In this document: positions 38,545 to 47,383 of the stretch, in pieces
Numbering within the stretch: the stretch's first letter is position 1
Layout of the letters: every line of letters begins with the position of its first letter
Notes under the pieces: generated by a model
Database searches by the model: none
The model's input: only the letters and a program-made list of their open reading frames with translations
Told to the model about the DNA's origin: nothing
Made by a program: the position numbers and the translations under genes
Assembly (NCBI GenBank): GCA_020850695.1
Contig: JADZEF010000094.1
Location: 1 to 64,000, forward strand
Origin: Planctomycetaceae bacterium
GTDB lineage: Bacteria > Planctomycetota > Planctomycetia > Planctomycetales > Planctomycetaceae
Length of the DNA stretch: 64,000 nt
Direction of reading: 5' to 3'

Positions 38545-39330
38545 ATGCGGACAGTCCTGATGGCTGGCCTCGTCCTTCTCCACGGCACTCTGGCGATGGC
38601 AGCAGAACCGCTGGAAGAACATCCCCTGTCGATCGAGAAGCGGGCGATGTTGACGGCTTCGTTCCAGGACCGGATCGACCGCACCACAAAGTTGATCGCC
38701 GCCGAGCCGGACATCGTCGAGCATTACTCGTCGCGCGGGGACGCCCGCTTCTTCCTCGCCCGGTTCGATGAGGCGGTCGCCGACTACGAACAAATGGTCA
38801 AACTGAAGCCGGAACTGGCGACTTCGCACTGGCGGCGCGGCATCGCCTATTTCTATGCCAACCGTCCAAAGGATGCCGCACACCAGTTCGAGATCTACCA
38901 TACGTTTGACGACGTCGATCGCGAGAACGGCATCTGGCGATTCTTCTCGCAAGTCCGGGCAACCGGAATCGAAAAGGCCCGCGAAGGACTGCTCAAGTAC
39001 CGCAAGGACGATCGCGAGCCGTTCCCGGCGGTCTACCGGCTGTTCGAAGGGAAGACGAAACCCGCGGAGATTCTGGATGGCATCCGCCAGGCGGAAATCA
39101 CGAAGGATCAGAGGGAGATGCGACTGTTCTTTGCGCAGCTCTACATCGGGCTGAATTACGCCGTCGAAGACAAGCCGGAAGACGCCCGCGCTCACTTGAA
39201 GGAAGCGGTCGCCAACACTTGGGGCCCAGTGGCCGGATACGGACCGGCCTACATGTGGCACGTCGGACGCGTCCACTACGATCTGCTGCGACAGAAGGTG
39301 GAGAAGGACGCGAAAAACCGCGAAAAATGA
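38545..39330 (+). CDS. Secreted TPR-repeat protein
   Basis: This 261-residue protein has a Sec signal peptide (MRTVLMAGLVLLHGTLAMAA). It is built from TPR-like helices, including EHYSSRGDARFFLARFDEAV, ADYEQMVKLKPELATSHWRR and AYFYANRPKDAAHQFE. The C-terminal half adds helical repeats (EDKPEDARAHLKEAVANTWG). TPR arrays bind partner proteins; no partner can be named from the neighbourhood. The start is the ATG at 38545. It converges with tsaE, the two stops being 13 bp apart. Confidence 0.75.
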   Translation: MRTVLMAGLVLLHGTLAMAAEPLEEHPLSIEKRAMLTASFQDRIDRTTKLIAAEPDIVEHYSSRGDARFFLARFDEAVADYEQMVKLKPELATSHWRRGIAYFYANRPKDAAHQFEIYHTFDDVDRENGIWRFFSQVRATGIEKAREGLLKYRKDDREPFPAVYRLFEGKTKPAEILDGIRQAEITKDQREMRLFFAQLYIGLNYAVEDKPEDARAHLKEAVANTWGPVAGYGPAYMWHVGRVHYDLLRQKVEKDAKNREK

Positions 39331-39343
39331 GCCCAGCCGCGCG

Positions 39344-39835
39344 CTACTCGTCCATTCCTCGTCCCAGTTTTGCGATCAACCGCTCCAGGCAACGCGATGC
39401 GGCAATGCCCGAGGCCGTGATGTGGAACTCTCGGGCCGTCTCCCCGCACGCAACAATCTCGATACGGAGGCAATCCGCGGGGAGGCTCGACGCGACCCGG
39501 TCCGCCCATTCGATCAGACAGACGCCGTCCCCGCTCATCAGCTCATCTGCTCCCAGCTCGAGGAACTCGGCCTCGTTCCGCAACCGGTAGGCGTCGAAGT
39601 GGTAGAGGGGAATCCGGCCGTCGTACTCGTGAATGAGTACGAACGTGGGGCTGGAGACGGTTCTCGGATCGACGTCCAGGGCCGCCGCAATCCCCCGCAC
39701 CAGGCGTGTCTTGCCGGCGCCAAGGTTGCCGACCAGCGCCACGACGAGTCCCGGTTCGACCGCAGCCGCAAGCGCCCGCCCGAGCCGGTCGGTCTCCGTT
39801 TCATCATCAGCTACAAATCGGACTTCGGACGTCAT
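39344..39835 (-). CDS. tsaE: tRNA N6-threonylcarbamoyladenosine biosynthesis ATPase TsaE
   Basis: TsaE is the ATPase that drives the TsaB-TsaD complex in making t6A37 of ANN-decoding tRNAs. The protein has 163 residues, normal for the family. Walker A is GNLGAGKT (36-43). It also shows FVLIHEYDGRIPLYHFDAYR, LGADELMSGDGVCLIEWADR and the short C-terminal tail. The start is the ATG at 39835. tsaB and tsaD are not in the window, and no operon partner is visible. Confidence 0.95.
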   Translation of the reverse strand: MTSEVRFVADDETETDRLGRALAAAVEPGLVVALVGNLGAGKTRLVRGIAAALDVDPRTVSSPTFVLIHEYDGRIPLYHFDAYRLRNEAEFLELGADELMSGDGVCLIEWADRVASSLPADCLRIEIVACGETAREFHITASGIAASRCLERLIAKLGRGMDE

Positions 39836-40420
39836 TGGTGGATCGACAGGAATTCGACGACGCGTTCGGGAACGCCGGGGCGTGATCGCTCCGTACCGGC
39901 ACGATCGATCATAGTGAGGACCGACGACTCGTCGCAGCCGGCAGGCCCCCGTCACGCTCGGGTCAGCGTTGCAATCATTGCTTTCAGAAAATGCACCGCA
40001 ACTTCTTCGGGACTTCATCAACGGAAACTACCGTCGTTACCCGACGCCACAAAACCTGACAACGGACGCCCAGGGAAACTTCGGGTTGCACAATCGAGCA
40101 TCCATAACTCTCCTCAGGTCGTTCCCTGACAATTCGTGGATGACTGGTTTTTAGGCACAAATTGCAAGGTATCTCGTCATTTCTGCAATCCTTCGGGCGA
40201 TCGCTGGAACGAACGCGCAGCGACCGCAATGCCTTGCGGAGTGAGACTCGCCGACGAATTCCCGGAGAAGACCGCGATCGCGCGACGGCGCCGCGGCAGG
40301 CCCCACGGCTCTCGCTGGATCCGGCATGCTTGTTGCTAATCGAAATGATCGCCACGGACGCCGGAACCCGTCTTTCTCTGGTTCCCCATGACGGGATCAC
40401 CTCCCGCGACAGGAACATCA
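39836..40420. other. Divergent intergenic region, no gene
   Basis: This 585-bp gap between tsaE (minus) and the small BON-like gene (plus) is one of the longest without a gene in the window. No ORF, strong hairpin or repeat can be supported. Part of it (39960-40160) is AT-rich relative to the surroundings. Confidence 0.5.
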
Positions 40421-40654
40421 ATGCCGACCACGCTTCCCGCCTCGCTGCTCCGCTCCGCCGAAGACCTGACGATGAGCATTCAGACCGCCACCAACCGGCA
40501 GGTCCATGGCCTCCAGGTCAATCTGACCGGCGACGACGTCACAGTGACCGGCCACAGCCGCACCTTTTACGTGAAGCAGCTCGTCACGCAGGCGATCAAG
40601 AGCCATCTGCCCGCCGCCCGCCTGCAGAATCGGATCTGCGTGCAGACGCACTGA
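40421..40654 (+). CDS. Small BON-like domain protein
   Basis: This 77-residue protein consists mostly of a BON-like core, VHGLQVNLTGDDVTVTGHSR and FYVKQLVTQAIKSH. I recall similar stand-alone proteins with a VxG-(S/T/R)-xxYVKQL pattern in planctomycetes. There is no signal peptide. BON domains are generally proposed to bind membranes or phospholipids. The start is the ATG at 40421, with AGGAAC upstream; an ATG 33 bp earlier would prepend a less likely segment. It stands alone, with a convergent gene 106 bp away. Confidence 0.65.
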   Translation: MPTTLPASLLRSAEDLTMSIQTATNRQVHGLQVNLTGDDVTVTGHSRTFYVKQLVTQAIKSHLPAARLQNRICVQTH

Positions 40655-40760
40655 GCGACAGTTGGCCGATGGTTGCGACAATGCGAGATACAAGCGACCA
40701 TGTGCGACCCAACTTGGGCGGCGCAAACATCCTCGGTTCCGCACGCACCGCTGGCCGGAC

Positions 40761-42065
40761 TCACGACCGCAGGAACTGCGATTCCTTTGACGCGGCATAC
40801 TTCACCGCGGCGAGCTGCGGAGTGTCGAGCCGCTGACCGTCCTTCAGTGAGTGAAGGGCCGCCTCGACCATGCCGCTCGTCAGCAACGTCCGCTCGACGG
40901 GATAGGGCGCTTTCCCCGTGACGAACATTTCGTCCGCTTTCCGCATCAGCCCCGCCGAGTAGTAGACGTTCGGGTTCGGAGGCAGGTGGAGCAGCGTCGA
41001 CAGCGGTTCGCTTTGCCCTTTCTGACGCACGGCAACGAGGAAGTCTTCCGTCAAGCCGTTCAGAAGCAGCATCGTGCCCCGCGTGCCGTCGACATATTCG
41101 AAGCGGTAGGCGATGGGGTCTTTCACCCATTCCCTCATCTGCGCGTCGGTCGGATATCGGTGGCTGTTGGTCGGCGCCTGCTTCAACGTATGGCTGCGGG
41201 AGAGGCACGCCTCGAAGAGCTGAGGATCCCAGCCCCCTTTGGCCCAACTTCCCGACTTCATGGCGTCCCACACCGCGGGTCCGCGCTGGGCGTGAATCCA
41301 CTTCACGCCGGTCTCGCCCCCCTTCCGCCGTTCGGCGAAGCATTGGAGCGACTCGAGCGCATGGAAGTCGTAGATGTCGAGCGCGCCATGGGCGACGCAC
41401 AGGATCTCTTCAACTTCCGCCCCCAGCGGCAGTTCGACCGATGGCATCCGCCACGTGTTCGGCAGCGAGGACCCGGCGAGGAACGGAAACTTCATCTCGC
41501 GCGAGATGTCGACCATCTCTTTGGCCCACTCGAACTTCCACGACAGGTGCTTGTCGTTGAAGACCGGCGTCGTGCGGCCATCCTTGCGGAACACCTCGAC
41601 GATTTTCTGAAAGAGTTCATACCGCGGATACTGCTTCTGCCCGTACTCGTTGATCGGATAGCTGCCGTGTTCGCCGATCAGCAGCACCGCATCGACATCC
41701 AGCTTGCTCCCTCCGCACCGCAGCGCCTCGGCGACTGTCGGATAGATCTTGAAGCCGAACTCCTCCGCCCGCTGGCCGCTCAGGTCTCCTTCGGGCCGCT
41801 GGTCGACGTAGGCCGAGACGACGTGGAACGGCGAGCGATGCCAGTGGCCGTTGTGCGGGTAGCCGGCGAGAAACCGCTCGGCCATGTGCCAGGCGTGCGA
41901 CTTGTAGTTCCAGAGGGTGGTGACGACTGCCAATCGCTTGGGAGCGGATGATTTTGAGGGGGCCGGCTTCGCGTCGTCAGCGGCCGAAGCTGCGTGTGCC
42001 GAGAGGAGAGGAGCGGCGGCGAGGGTGGCTCCGAAGGCCTGCAGGAAGTCGCGGCGATTGGGCAT
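40761..42065 (-). CDS. Tat-exported protein of unknown function
   Basis: This 434-residue protein has a twin-arginine signal (NRRDFLQAFGATLAAAPLLS, cut near AASA). I recall the body from planctomycete genomes as a conserved protein without a characterised function: APKRLAVVTTLWNYKSHAWH, GEHGSYPINEYGQKQYPRYE, PVFNDKHLSW and FLAGSSLPNTWR, with histidines that could bind metal. The middle part recalls Gfo/Idh/MocA-type folds, but no dinucleotide loop is evident. Tat export suggests a cofactor or a need to fold in the cytoplasm. The start is the ATG at 42065. Confidence 0.7.
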   Translation of the reverse strand: MPNRRDFLQAFGATLAAAPLLSAHAASAADDAKPAPSKSSAPKRLAVVTTLWNYKSHAWHMAERFLAGYPHNGHWHRSPFHVVSAYVDQRPEGDLSGQRAEEFGFKIYPTVAEALRCGGSKLDVDAVLLIGEHGSYPINEYGQKQYPRYELFQKIVEVFRKDGRTTPVFNDKHLSWKFEWAKEMVDISREMKFPFLAGSSLPNTWRMPSVELPLGAEVEEILCVAHGALDIYDFHALESLQCFAERRKGGETGVKWIHAQRGPAVWDAMKSGSWAKGGWDPQLFEACLSRSHTLKQAPTNSHRYPTDAQMREWVKDPIAYRFEYVDGTRGTMLLLNGLTEDFLVAVRQKGQSEPLSTLLHLPPNPNVYYSAGLMRKADEMFVTGKAPYPVERTLLTSGMVEAALHSLKDGQRLDTPQLAAVKYAASKESQFLRS

Positions 42066-42172
42066 GGTGGAGTGCTCGTGAAGTGGGTGGGATTTCGAGC
42101 GGGATTGCCAGAGTACCTTGGCTGCCAGTCGATCGAAAGCGCTGCCGCTCGCTTTGGGCCCACCGGGCTTGG

Positions 42173-42736
42173 TCAGCTGGTTTTCAACCTGGCCTCGGCA
42201 ATCGGAGTGTAGACCGGGCCGCCGCGTCCGGAGTCGGAGCGATAAAGATGAATGCGGTCGACATCCACTGTCTGAAATTCCGTCGACGCATACCGTTCAA
42301 AGAGTGCCGGGAGTGAGTCGGGGGGGCGGAACTTCACGCGGGCCAGCGTGAGGTGTGGCGAATACGGACGGCCTTCCGGAGCGAAGCCTTGGGTAACTAA
42401 GGACGTCTCAAGCCTCTCCGCCAGCCGCCCCAGGGGTTCTGCGTCCGTGACCCCCGCCCACAGCACCGACGGGCGAGCCGCCGAGGGAAACGCTCCGAAC
42501 CCCCGCACGCTGAATCGGAACGGGCCTTCGTTTGCGGCGGCTTCCCGCATGGTGCGAGCGATGGTGTCGAGTTGGCCCGGTGGCACGTCGCCGAGGAACT
42601 TCAGCGTGATGTGCAGATTTGATGGGGACACCGCCTTGATGGCGTTGCCCATCTGAGCGAGTTCGTCGATCACTCGCTCAAGGGCGCGGCTGCTCGGAAC
42701 TTTGACGGCGAGGAACGTGCGGATGGAATCGGACAT
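42173..42736 (-). CDS. thpR: RNA 2',3'-cyclic phosphodiesterase (2H family)
   Basis: This 187-residue 2H phosphoesterase (LigT/ThpR) has both HxTx motifs: LHITLKFLG (H42) and PHLTLARVK (H128). It opens with RTFLAVKVPSSRALERVI, as the family does. These enzymes open 2',3'-cyclic phosphates at RNA ends and can ligate tRNA half-molecules in vitro. The start is the ATG at 42736, with GGAG upstream. The small membrane gene at 42762-43055 ends 25 bp upstream on the same strand, so the two may be cotranscribed. Confidence 0.92.
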   Translation of the reverse strand: MSDSIRTFLAVKVPSSRALERVIDELAQMGNAIKAVSPSNLHITLKFLGDVPPGQLDTIARTMREAAANEGPFRFSVRGFGAFPSAARPSVLWAGVTDAEPLGRLAERLETSLVTQGFAPEGRPYSPHLTLARVKFRPPDSLPALFERYASTEFQTVDVDRIHLYRSDSGRGGPVYTPIAEARLKTS

Positions 42737-42761
42737 CCATTGAACTCCGGGCGGCAGCGTT

Positions 42762-43055
42762 TCAATGCTCTTGCCAGGTTTCGCGGTGGACGCGTCGATC
42801 AGCCCAGTGAGCGGGCAGGAGAAGCGAATCGGCCCATCGCACAAACTCGGGAGACAACTGCTGCTGAGGGCGAAACGGAACATGGTAATGCGCCGTCGGC
42901 ACGATTCGGGACGGCCAGCACCACTGCACCATTTCGACGCGTTCGACCATGGCGGCGTAACAGCCGAAATACAGGACGACCACCAACATGAATCCGATGG
43001 CGCCGGTGAGAGGGCCGACTGGCATACGCTTCATCTCGACGACGGAATCCGACAT
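42762..43055 (-). CDS. Small single-TM protein of unknown function
   Basis: This 97-residue protein has one TM segment near residues 16-36 (GAIGFMLVVVLYFGCYAAM), a short N-terminus (MSDSVVEMKRM) and a C-terminal domain with Pro, Trp and Arg (VPFRPQQQLSPEFVRWADSL). No family was recognised. The start is the ATG at 43055; a frame extending upstream to 43172 exists but overlaps the likely promoter of the divergent gene. It ends 25 bp before thpR. Confidence 0.6.
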   Translation of the reverse strand: MSDSVVEMKRMPVGPLTGAIGFMLVVVLYFGCYAAMVERVEMVQWCWPSRIVPTAHYHVPFRPQQQLSPEFVRWADSLLLPAHWADRRVHRETWQEH

Positions 43056-43217
43056 GGCAGGCTTCTCGCGCGACGTAGTCGACCAGAACCGAACTTCGTC
43101 GCGGCGCAGTTTATCCCGAATCTCGGTATCATGCGTCGCCAAATCGGTTCTCAAGAAACGGCGTCCCCGCACACGATCCTCCGCGCGATTTCGAGCCCCT
43201 CACCCGGAAAATGCATC

Positions 43218-44801
43218 ATGCTGATTGGCTACGTGAGCGACGAACGGTACGTGGTTCTCAACGATGTCCAGCTCGAGTTCGTCAACCCGCAGGGTTCGTG
43301 GGAGGCCCGCTCGCGGGCGACCGGCTCGGTCTACGCCGATATCCCTCCCGGGCGCTACACCGTCACCCTCGCCCATCGCGGATATGGCTTCAAGCGGACC
43401 GAGCTCGACATCTTCCCCGGCATGCCCCCGCACCAGTTCCGTCTGCTGAAAGACGGCCTGCTGGGCTACGCCTGGCCCAAGTGGGTGAAGTCCGGCGAAA
43501 AGGCCGAGTTCCGCGTCCACTCGGATGAGCAGTACAAGCTCTCGCTCTGGCGATACGGCTGGAAGAAAGAACTGGTCATGCCGATCGGCTGGTTCGACGA
43601 GCACGGCCCGCGAGCCACCGTGCAACTCACCCCCGATGGCGACTACACGCAAACGGGCGTCACTTGGAACAAGTACGGATACAGCAGCCCTCACCACAAG
43701 CAGTATGTCGTCGCCCCCGAGCGCAGCGGGCTGTACTACTTCCATGCGAAGGGGGAGTCTGGAAGGTTCTTCTCGTTTCCTTGGATTGTCGCGCCCGCTA
43801 CGCCGCAATCGGCAATTGCGGTGCTGGCGTCGAACATCTCGTGGAACGCCTACAACAACTTTGGCGGCCGCTCGAACTACATCCACCCGGACAAGCTTCC
43901 GCCGGCGCCGGCCGCCAACGCCCGGCTCGAACTGAAGCGGTATACCGATCCCGAGCATCTCAACTACGACACGGCCGACTACGCCCCGCTCAGTTTCGAC
44001 CGCCCTGAACCGATCCTGCACATCCCGGAAGACGAAGAGCCCCTCAGCCCGATCGAAGGCCGCGCCCCCTGCCATCTCGCCCCGGCCGAGTGGCGGCTCC
44101 TCGCCTGGATGGAGCGCGAAGGCTTCGACTACGACTACTACGCCGAAACGCAGCTCCACTTCGGCACGCTCAACCTCGACCACTACAAGGTGCTGGTGAC
44201 GGCTGTGCACCCCGAGTACTGGTCGAGCGAGATGTACTACAAGCTCAAGGACTGGGTCTTCAAGAAGGGGGGACGGCTAGTCTACCTCGGCGGCAACGGG
44301 CTCAACTGCGACGTCGAGTTCCTCGACGAACAGACTTGCATCTACCGCAACGAGGACAACCGCCGGCTCCGCGATCCGAAGTGGGAAAGCCGCTTCCACC
44401 TGCGGCAGGAATCCGAGGCCAACCTGCTCGGGGTCGTCTACGATGCCCGGGGGATCATGACGGCGGCCCCCTACCAGGTGATCGAGCCGGGGCACTGGGT
44501 GTTCGCCGGGACCGGCCTCAAGAAGGGAGACATTTTCGGCCGCGAGAGCCAGCACCAGCGGATCCCGGGCGGGGCGAGCGGTCACGAGACCGACAAGATC
44601 TCCCCCAGTTCGCCGAAGAACGTGCAGCTCCTTGCCCAGGGCCTCAACGGTGACGGAGGCGGCGCCGACATGGTGGTGCACGAGCCGGGGAACGGCGCGT
44701 CGGTCTTCTCCGCCGGCTCGATCAACTGGGTCAGCTCGCTCCTGGTCGACTCGGCCGTCAGCCGCATCACGGCCAACGTCCTGCGGAAGTTCTCGAGCTG
44801 A
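43218..44801 (+). CDS. DUF6605 / dimethylformamidase-large-subunit-like protein
   Basis: This 527-residue protein's central and C-terminal part recalls the N,N-dimethylformamidase large-subunit-like family: VLASNISWNAYNNFGGRSNY, CHLAPAEWRLLAWMEREGFD, YKVLVTAVHPEYWSSEMY, GGRLVYLGGNGLNCDVEF and the end GASVFSAGSINWVSSLLVDS. The first 90 residues form a small beta domain with IPPGRYTVTLAHRGYGFKR, like carboxypeptidase-regulatory domains. No signal peptide was seen. The reaction is unknown; amidohydrolase activity is only a family-level guess. The start is the ATG at 43218; an ATG at 43211 is in another frame. Confidence 0.72.
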   Translation: MLIGYVSDERYVVLNDVQLEFVNPQGSWEARSRATGSVYADIPPGRYTVTLAHRGYGFKRTELDIFPGMPPHQFRLLKDGLLGYAWPKWVKSGEKAEFRVHSDEQYKLSLWRYGWKKELVMPIGWFDEHGPRATVQLTPDGDYTQTGVTWNKYGYSSPHHKQYVVAPERSGLYYFHAKGESGRFFSFPWIVAPATPQSAIAVLASNISWNAYNNFGGRSNYIHPDKLPPAPAANARLELKRYTDPEHLNYDTADYAPLSFDRPEPILHIPEDEEPLSPIEGRAPCHLAPAEWRLLAWMEREGFDYDYYAETQLHFGTLNLDHYKVLVTAVHPEYWSSEMYYKLKDWVFKKGGRLVYLGGNGLNCDVEFLDEQTCIYRNEDNRRLRDPKWESRFHLRQESEANLLGVVYDARGIMTAAPYQVIEPGHWVFAGTGLKKGDIFGRESQHQRIPGGASGHETDKISPSSPKNVQLLAQGLNGDGGGADMVVHEPGNGASVFSAGSINWVSSLLVDSAVSRITANVLRKFSS

Positions 44802-44826
44802 GTATCCCGCAAAAGGCGAAAGCGAT

Positions 44827-44946
44827 TTAACGCAAAGGCGCGAAGGTCGCAAAGAGTCGCAAGGAAAGAAGGGCCGGTTCGCGGTCATGCCAGCTCAACA
44901 TGGCTTTCCTTTGCGTTTCTTTGCGCCCCTTGCGCCTTTGCGTTGA
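44827..44946. repeat. Long hairpin element with CGCAAAG-type arms
   Basis: Imperfect inverted repeat with arms at about 44827-44872 and 44901-44946. The left arm reads TTAACGCAAAGGCGCGAAGG then TCGCAAAGAG and TCGCAAGGAAAG; the right arm is its complement with scattered mismatches. The loop is about 28 nt. It begins 26 bp after the DUF6605-like stop, in a 341-bp gap that holds no other feature. Confidence 0.75.
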
Positions 44947-45142
44947 GTGCCTTTTTCTTCCGACTTTGGTCACAGTTTCAAAGCCAATCTCCTCATCTCC
45001 GCTACGATCCTTACAGATCGCCCTGCTTTGTTGCCTTCGCGCATCCGGATCTTCGGCGTGTTGCCAAAACGCAACGTATGTTGCTTTCAGGCAGCATTCG
45101 AATGCGGCCCCAATACTCGCCCTTCGAGCCGGAGTTCCGAAG

Positions 45143-45649
45143 ATGACGCTTCGCGTGCAGGATCTGATGTCTTGGCATCCCACCGCCGTCCCCACGACGG
45201 CGACGATCGACGAAGGGGTGTCCGTCATGCTTCGCGATGAGGCCCCCGAGATCTACGTCGTCCATGGCGACGGCCAGCTCGCGGGCGTCGTCCCTGACTA
45301 TGCCTTCCTCAAGGCCCGCGTCATGCAGTCGCCGGGCAACATGGCCATTACCACCATCATGAGCTGCAGCGTCGCGTCCGTGACCCCCGACCTGACGGTC
45401 GGCGAGATCCTCCCGCTGTTCCGCGAAGGCCGTTTCGCCCGTGTCGCCGTCGAAGAGCGGGGCCGCCTCGTCGGACAAATCAGCCGCAGCGAAGTCCTGC
45501 GGATCCTCGTCGTCGCCGACCAGTTGGGACTGGATCTGGGGCAACTCGGCGAAGTTGACACCCGAGTGCCGAAGGTTGCCGTCCCGGCTCCGCGGTTCCT
45601 GTCGCGTCGCGTTCGGACGGAGGCGAGAGCCGAGACTGTGGGTCAGTAA
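45143..45649 (+). CDS. CBS domain-pair protein
   Basis: This 168-residue protein is made of two CBS motifs. The first is VQDLMSWHPTAVPTTATIDE ... PEIYVVHGDGQLAGVV; the second is ITTIMSCSVASVTPDLTVGE ... VAVEERGRLVGQISRSEVLR. CBS pairs bind adenosyl ligands such as AMP, ATP or SAM and act as regulatory modules; here it stands alone. The C-terminus ends in a basic tail. The start is the ATG at 45143, with GGAG upstream. No partner enzyme is adjacent. Confidence 0.88.
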   Translation: MTLRVQDLMSWHPTAVPTTATIDEGVSVMLRDEAPEIYVVHGDGQLAGVVPDYAFLKARVMQSPGNMAITTIMSCSVASVTPDLTVGEILPLFREGRFARVAVEERGRLVGQISRSEVLRILVVADQLGLDLGQLGEVDTRVPKVAVPAPRFLSRRVRTEARAETVGQ

Positions 45650-45962
45650 GCGAATATCCGGTGCGAGCCTCCGCAACTCGGGCTGCCCGAGTCCCGCCTC
45701 GGGAAGTCCGGACGACGACGCGAACCATGCGTCATCGCCGCCGCCCGACACCACCCGACTTCCCCAAAAATTCGCGAAATCCGCTACGGTTTGGGACGAT
45801 TCATCCCGGTGTTGGCCTATTCGTACCATCCGGTCAGTCTTATGATTGACGCGGCAGGTTGCTCGCGGAGGTTCGCAGCCTGCCGGCAGGAGACTCGCAG
45901 GATTGAGTCCATCTGCCCCGCTCCCTCGCATGCGATCGGAGTGCAGGTCGGGAATGATAGCG
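45650..45962. other. Intergenic region with two palindromes, no gene
   Basis: No supportable gene is present. A 7-bp stem ACTCGGG/CCCGAGT (45676-45692) just after the CBS gene could be a weak terminator, although no U-tract follows. A perfect 12-bp palindrome CCTGCCGGCAGG lies at 45879-45890, about 75 bp before the next gene, and could be an operator. Confidence 0.45.
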
Positions 45963-46295
45963 ATGTATAAGCGTGGTGAACCTGTCATTTACCGTGTCAC
46001 CAAGGCCAGCGTGAAGCCGGGGCCTCGGGCACATCATGTTGCTCCCGCCCCCCAGGGTGAGCTTTACAGCTACCTCATCGACAAGTTCTGGGTCGTGGCC
46101 GAAGTCCTTGACGGCGGCCGTCTTCTTCTGAGGACGCGCCGCGGCAAGGAGCACGTGATCTCGCAGGACGATCCGAACCTGCGGACCGCCCGCTGGTGGG
46201 AGCGGCTCCTTTATCGCGGCCGGTTCCCCCAGTCCCTCGCTTCGGTGACGAACGACGACAGCGTGCTGCGTCCCAAGCATAGGGCAACGGGCTGA
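45963..46295 (+). CDS. Small hypothetical protein, about 110 aa
   Basis: This 110-residue protein of unknown function is probably a small beta-barrel: RGEPVIYRVTKASVKPGPRA, KFWVVAEVLDGGRLLLRTRR, GKEHVISQDDPNL and RTARWWERLLYRGRFP. The pattern of a basic strand pair followed by GKEH recalls SH3-like folds, but no named family was recognised. Starts at 45954 and 45963 are both possible; 45963 has GGAA eight bases upstream. The next gene starts 21 bp downstream, so the two are probably one operon. Confidence 0.6.
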   Translation: MYKRGEPVIYRVTKASVKPGPRAHHVAPAPQGELYSYLIDKFWVVAEVLDGGRLLLRTRRGKEHVISQDDPNLRTARWWERLLYRGRFPQSLASVTNDDSVLRPKHRATG

Positions 46296-46316
46296 GCCAT
46301 CTGCGGGGGCGTTCCG

Positions 46317-47051
46317 ATGGAATCGACCTCAACCAACCCGCAGGGTTCGCGCCGCCGCTGTCCCGTCTGCCGCAACCTCGTGAGGGCGTCCCCGTCATTC
46401 GCGGGCGACGCCCTTTGCCCGCGCTGCGGGAGCCTGATGTGGCTCCCCCAGCCTCCTTCGCTTTCGGCTCACGTGCGGAGACAGCTGGAAGCCCTCGGGG
46501 CCGTCATCCGCTTCGATCCCGATTTCGAGTCGTGGGAAGTTGACCTTCGCGGCGCTCCTGTCACTCGTGACGACCTGGCGTTCCTGCGCGACATGCGTCC
46601 GGTGACCGAACTGCTCCTGAACGGCACGCCGGTGGACGACGCGGCGGCGGTGCCGATTGCCGATCTCCGCGAACTCGAAGTTCTCGATCTCGCACAAACC
46701 CGCTTGACCGACCGCGGTGTCGCCGCACTCGCGCCCTTGTGGCGGCTCGATGTCCTCTCGCTAGCCGAGACGGCCATCACCGAGGACGGGATCCGTCTGC
46801 TGACGGAACATGTTCGGCTCTGGAGCCTCGACCTATCAGGAACCGCCATTCGTGGATTCGGCCTCGAAGACCTGCGGCGATCCACACTGGAAGATCTCAT
46901 CCTCGACGACACACTCATCGACGATTCCACGGTCAACCTGCTTGCCAGTTTCCATCGTCTGGAAACCCTCTCCGTGCGGCGGACACGCCTCACTCCGGAC
47001 GGCGTCAACCAATTGCGAGAAGCACTCCCCGCGTGCAGAATAAGCCATTAG
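46317..47051 (+). CDS. Zinc-ribbon plus leucine-rich-repeat protein
   Basis: This 244-residue cytoplasmic protein has a four-cysteine zinc ribbon near residues 15-37 (CPVCRNLV ... CPRCG). About six leucine-rich repeats fill residues 80-240, such as VTELLLNGTPVDDAAAVPIA, LEVLDLAQTRLTDRGVAAL, LDVLSLAETAITEDGIRLL, LWSLDLSGTAIRGFGLEDL and LETLSVRRTRLTPDGVNQL. There is no signal peptide or TM. LRR proteins are common in planctomycetes, but the N-terminal zinc ribbon is unusual. It is probably cotranscribed with the preceding small gene. The start is the ATG at 46317. Its partner is unknown. Confidence 0.78.
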   Translation: MESTSTNPQGSRRRCPVCRNLVRASPSFAGDALCPRCGSLMWLPQPPSLSAHVRRQLEALGAVIRFDPDFESWEVDLRGAPVTRDDLAFLRDMRPVTELLLNGTPVDDAAAVPIADLRELEVLDLAQTRLTDRGVAALAPLWRLDVLSLAETAITEDGIRLLTEHVRLWSLDLSGTAIRGFGLEDLRRSTLEDLILDDTLIDDSTVNLLASFHRLETLSVRRTRLTPDGVNQLREALPACRISH

Positions 47052-47134
47052 GCAGTTCCGCATGTTCAAGCAGCTTCATGGACGTTTCCCGCCCGTTTGA
47101 GACGAGCCTCATCCGTCATGCCAGGAAAGACGAC

Positions 47135-47383
47135 ATGACCGTCACCGTCGAACTCACTCCGCAACAGCAGACTGAATTGGAGCGACTCGCCGCGAGCAGC
47201 GGCGTCACGATTTCAGAGTTCGTTCGCGGGCTTGTCGAGGACCAGCTTCAAGGGGACGAGGGAACAGCGGCATGGCACGACCTGCCATACCACCAGTGGC
47301 GAGAGAATTTCCGGGCGTGGCTTTCGAGTCAGCAGTCCCGCAATCCGAATGTCGACGATAGTCGTGAAAGCATCTACGACTGA
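47135..47383 (+). CDS. VapB-type antitoxin
   Basis: This 82-residue protein starts MTVTVELTPQQQTELERLAA and continues SSGVTISEFVRGLVEDQL, a ribbon-helix-helix DNA-binding pattern. The acidic, Trp-rich C-terminus (WHDLPYHQWRENFRAWLSSQ) is the likely toxin-neutralising part. The stop overlaps the toxin start (TGATG at 47381-47385), which enforces coupled translation. Like other VapB proteins it probably represses its own promoter with the toxin as co-repressor. Confidence 0.82.
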   Translation: MTVTVELTPQQQTELERLAASSGVTISEFVRGLVEDQLQGDEGTAAWHDLPYHQWRENFRAWLSSQQSRNPNVDDSRESIYD

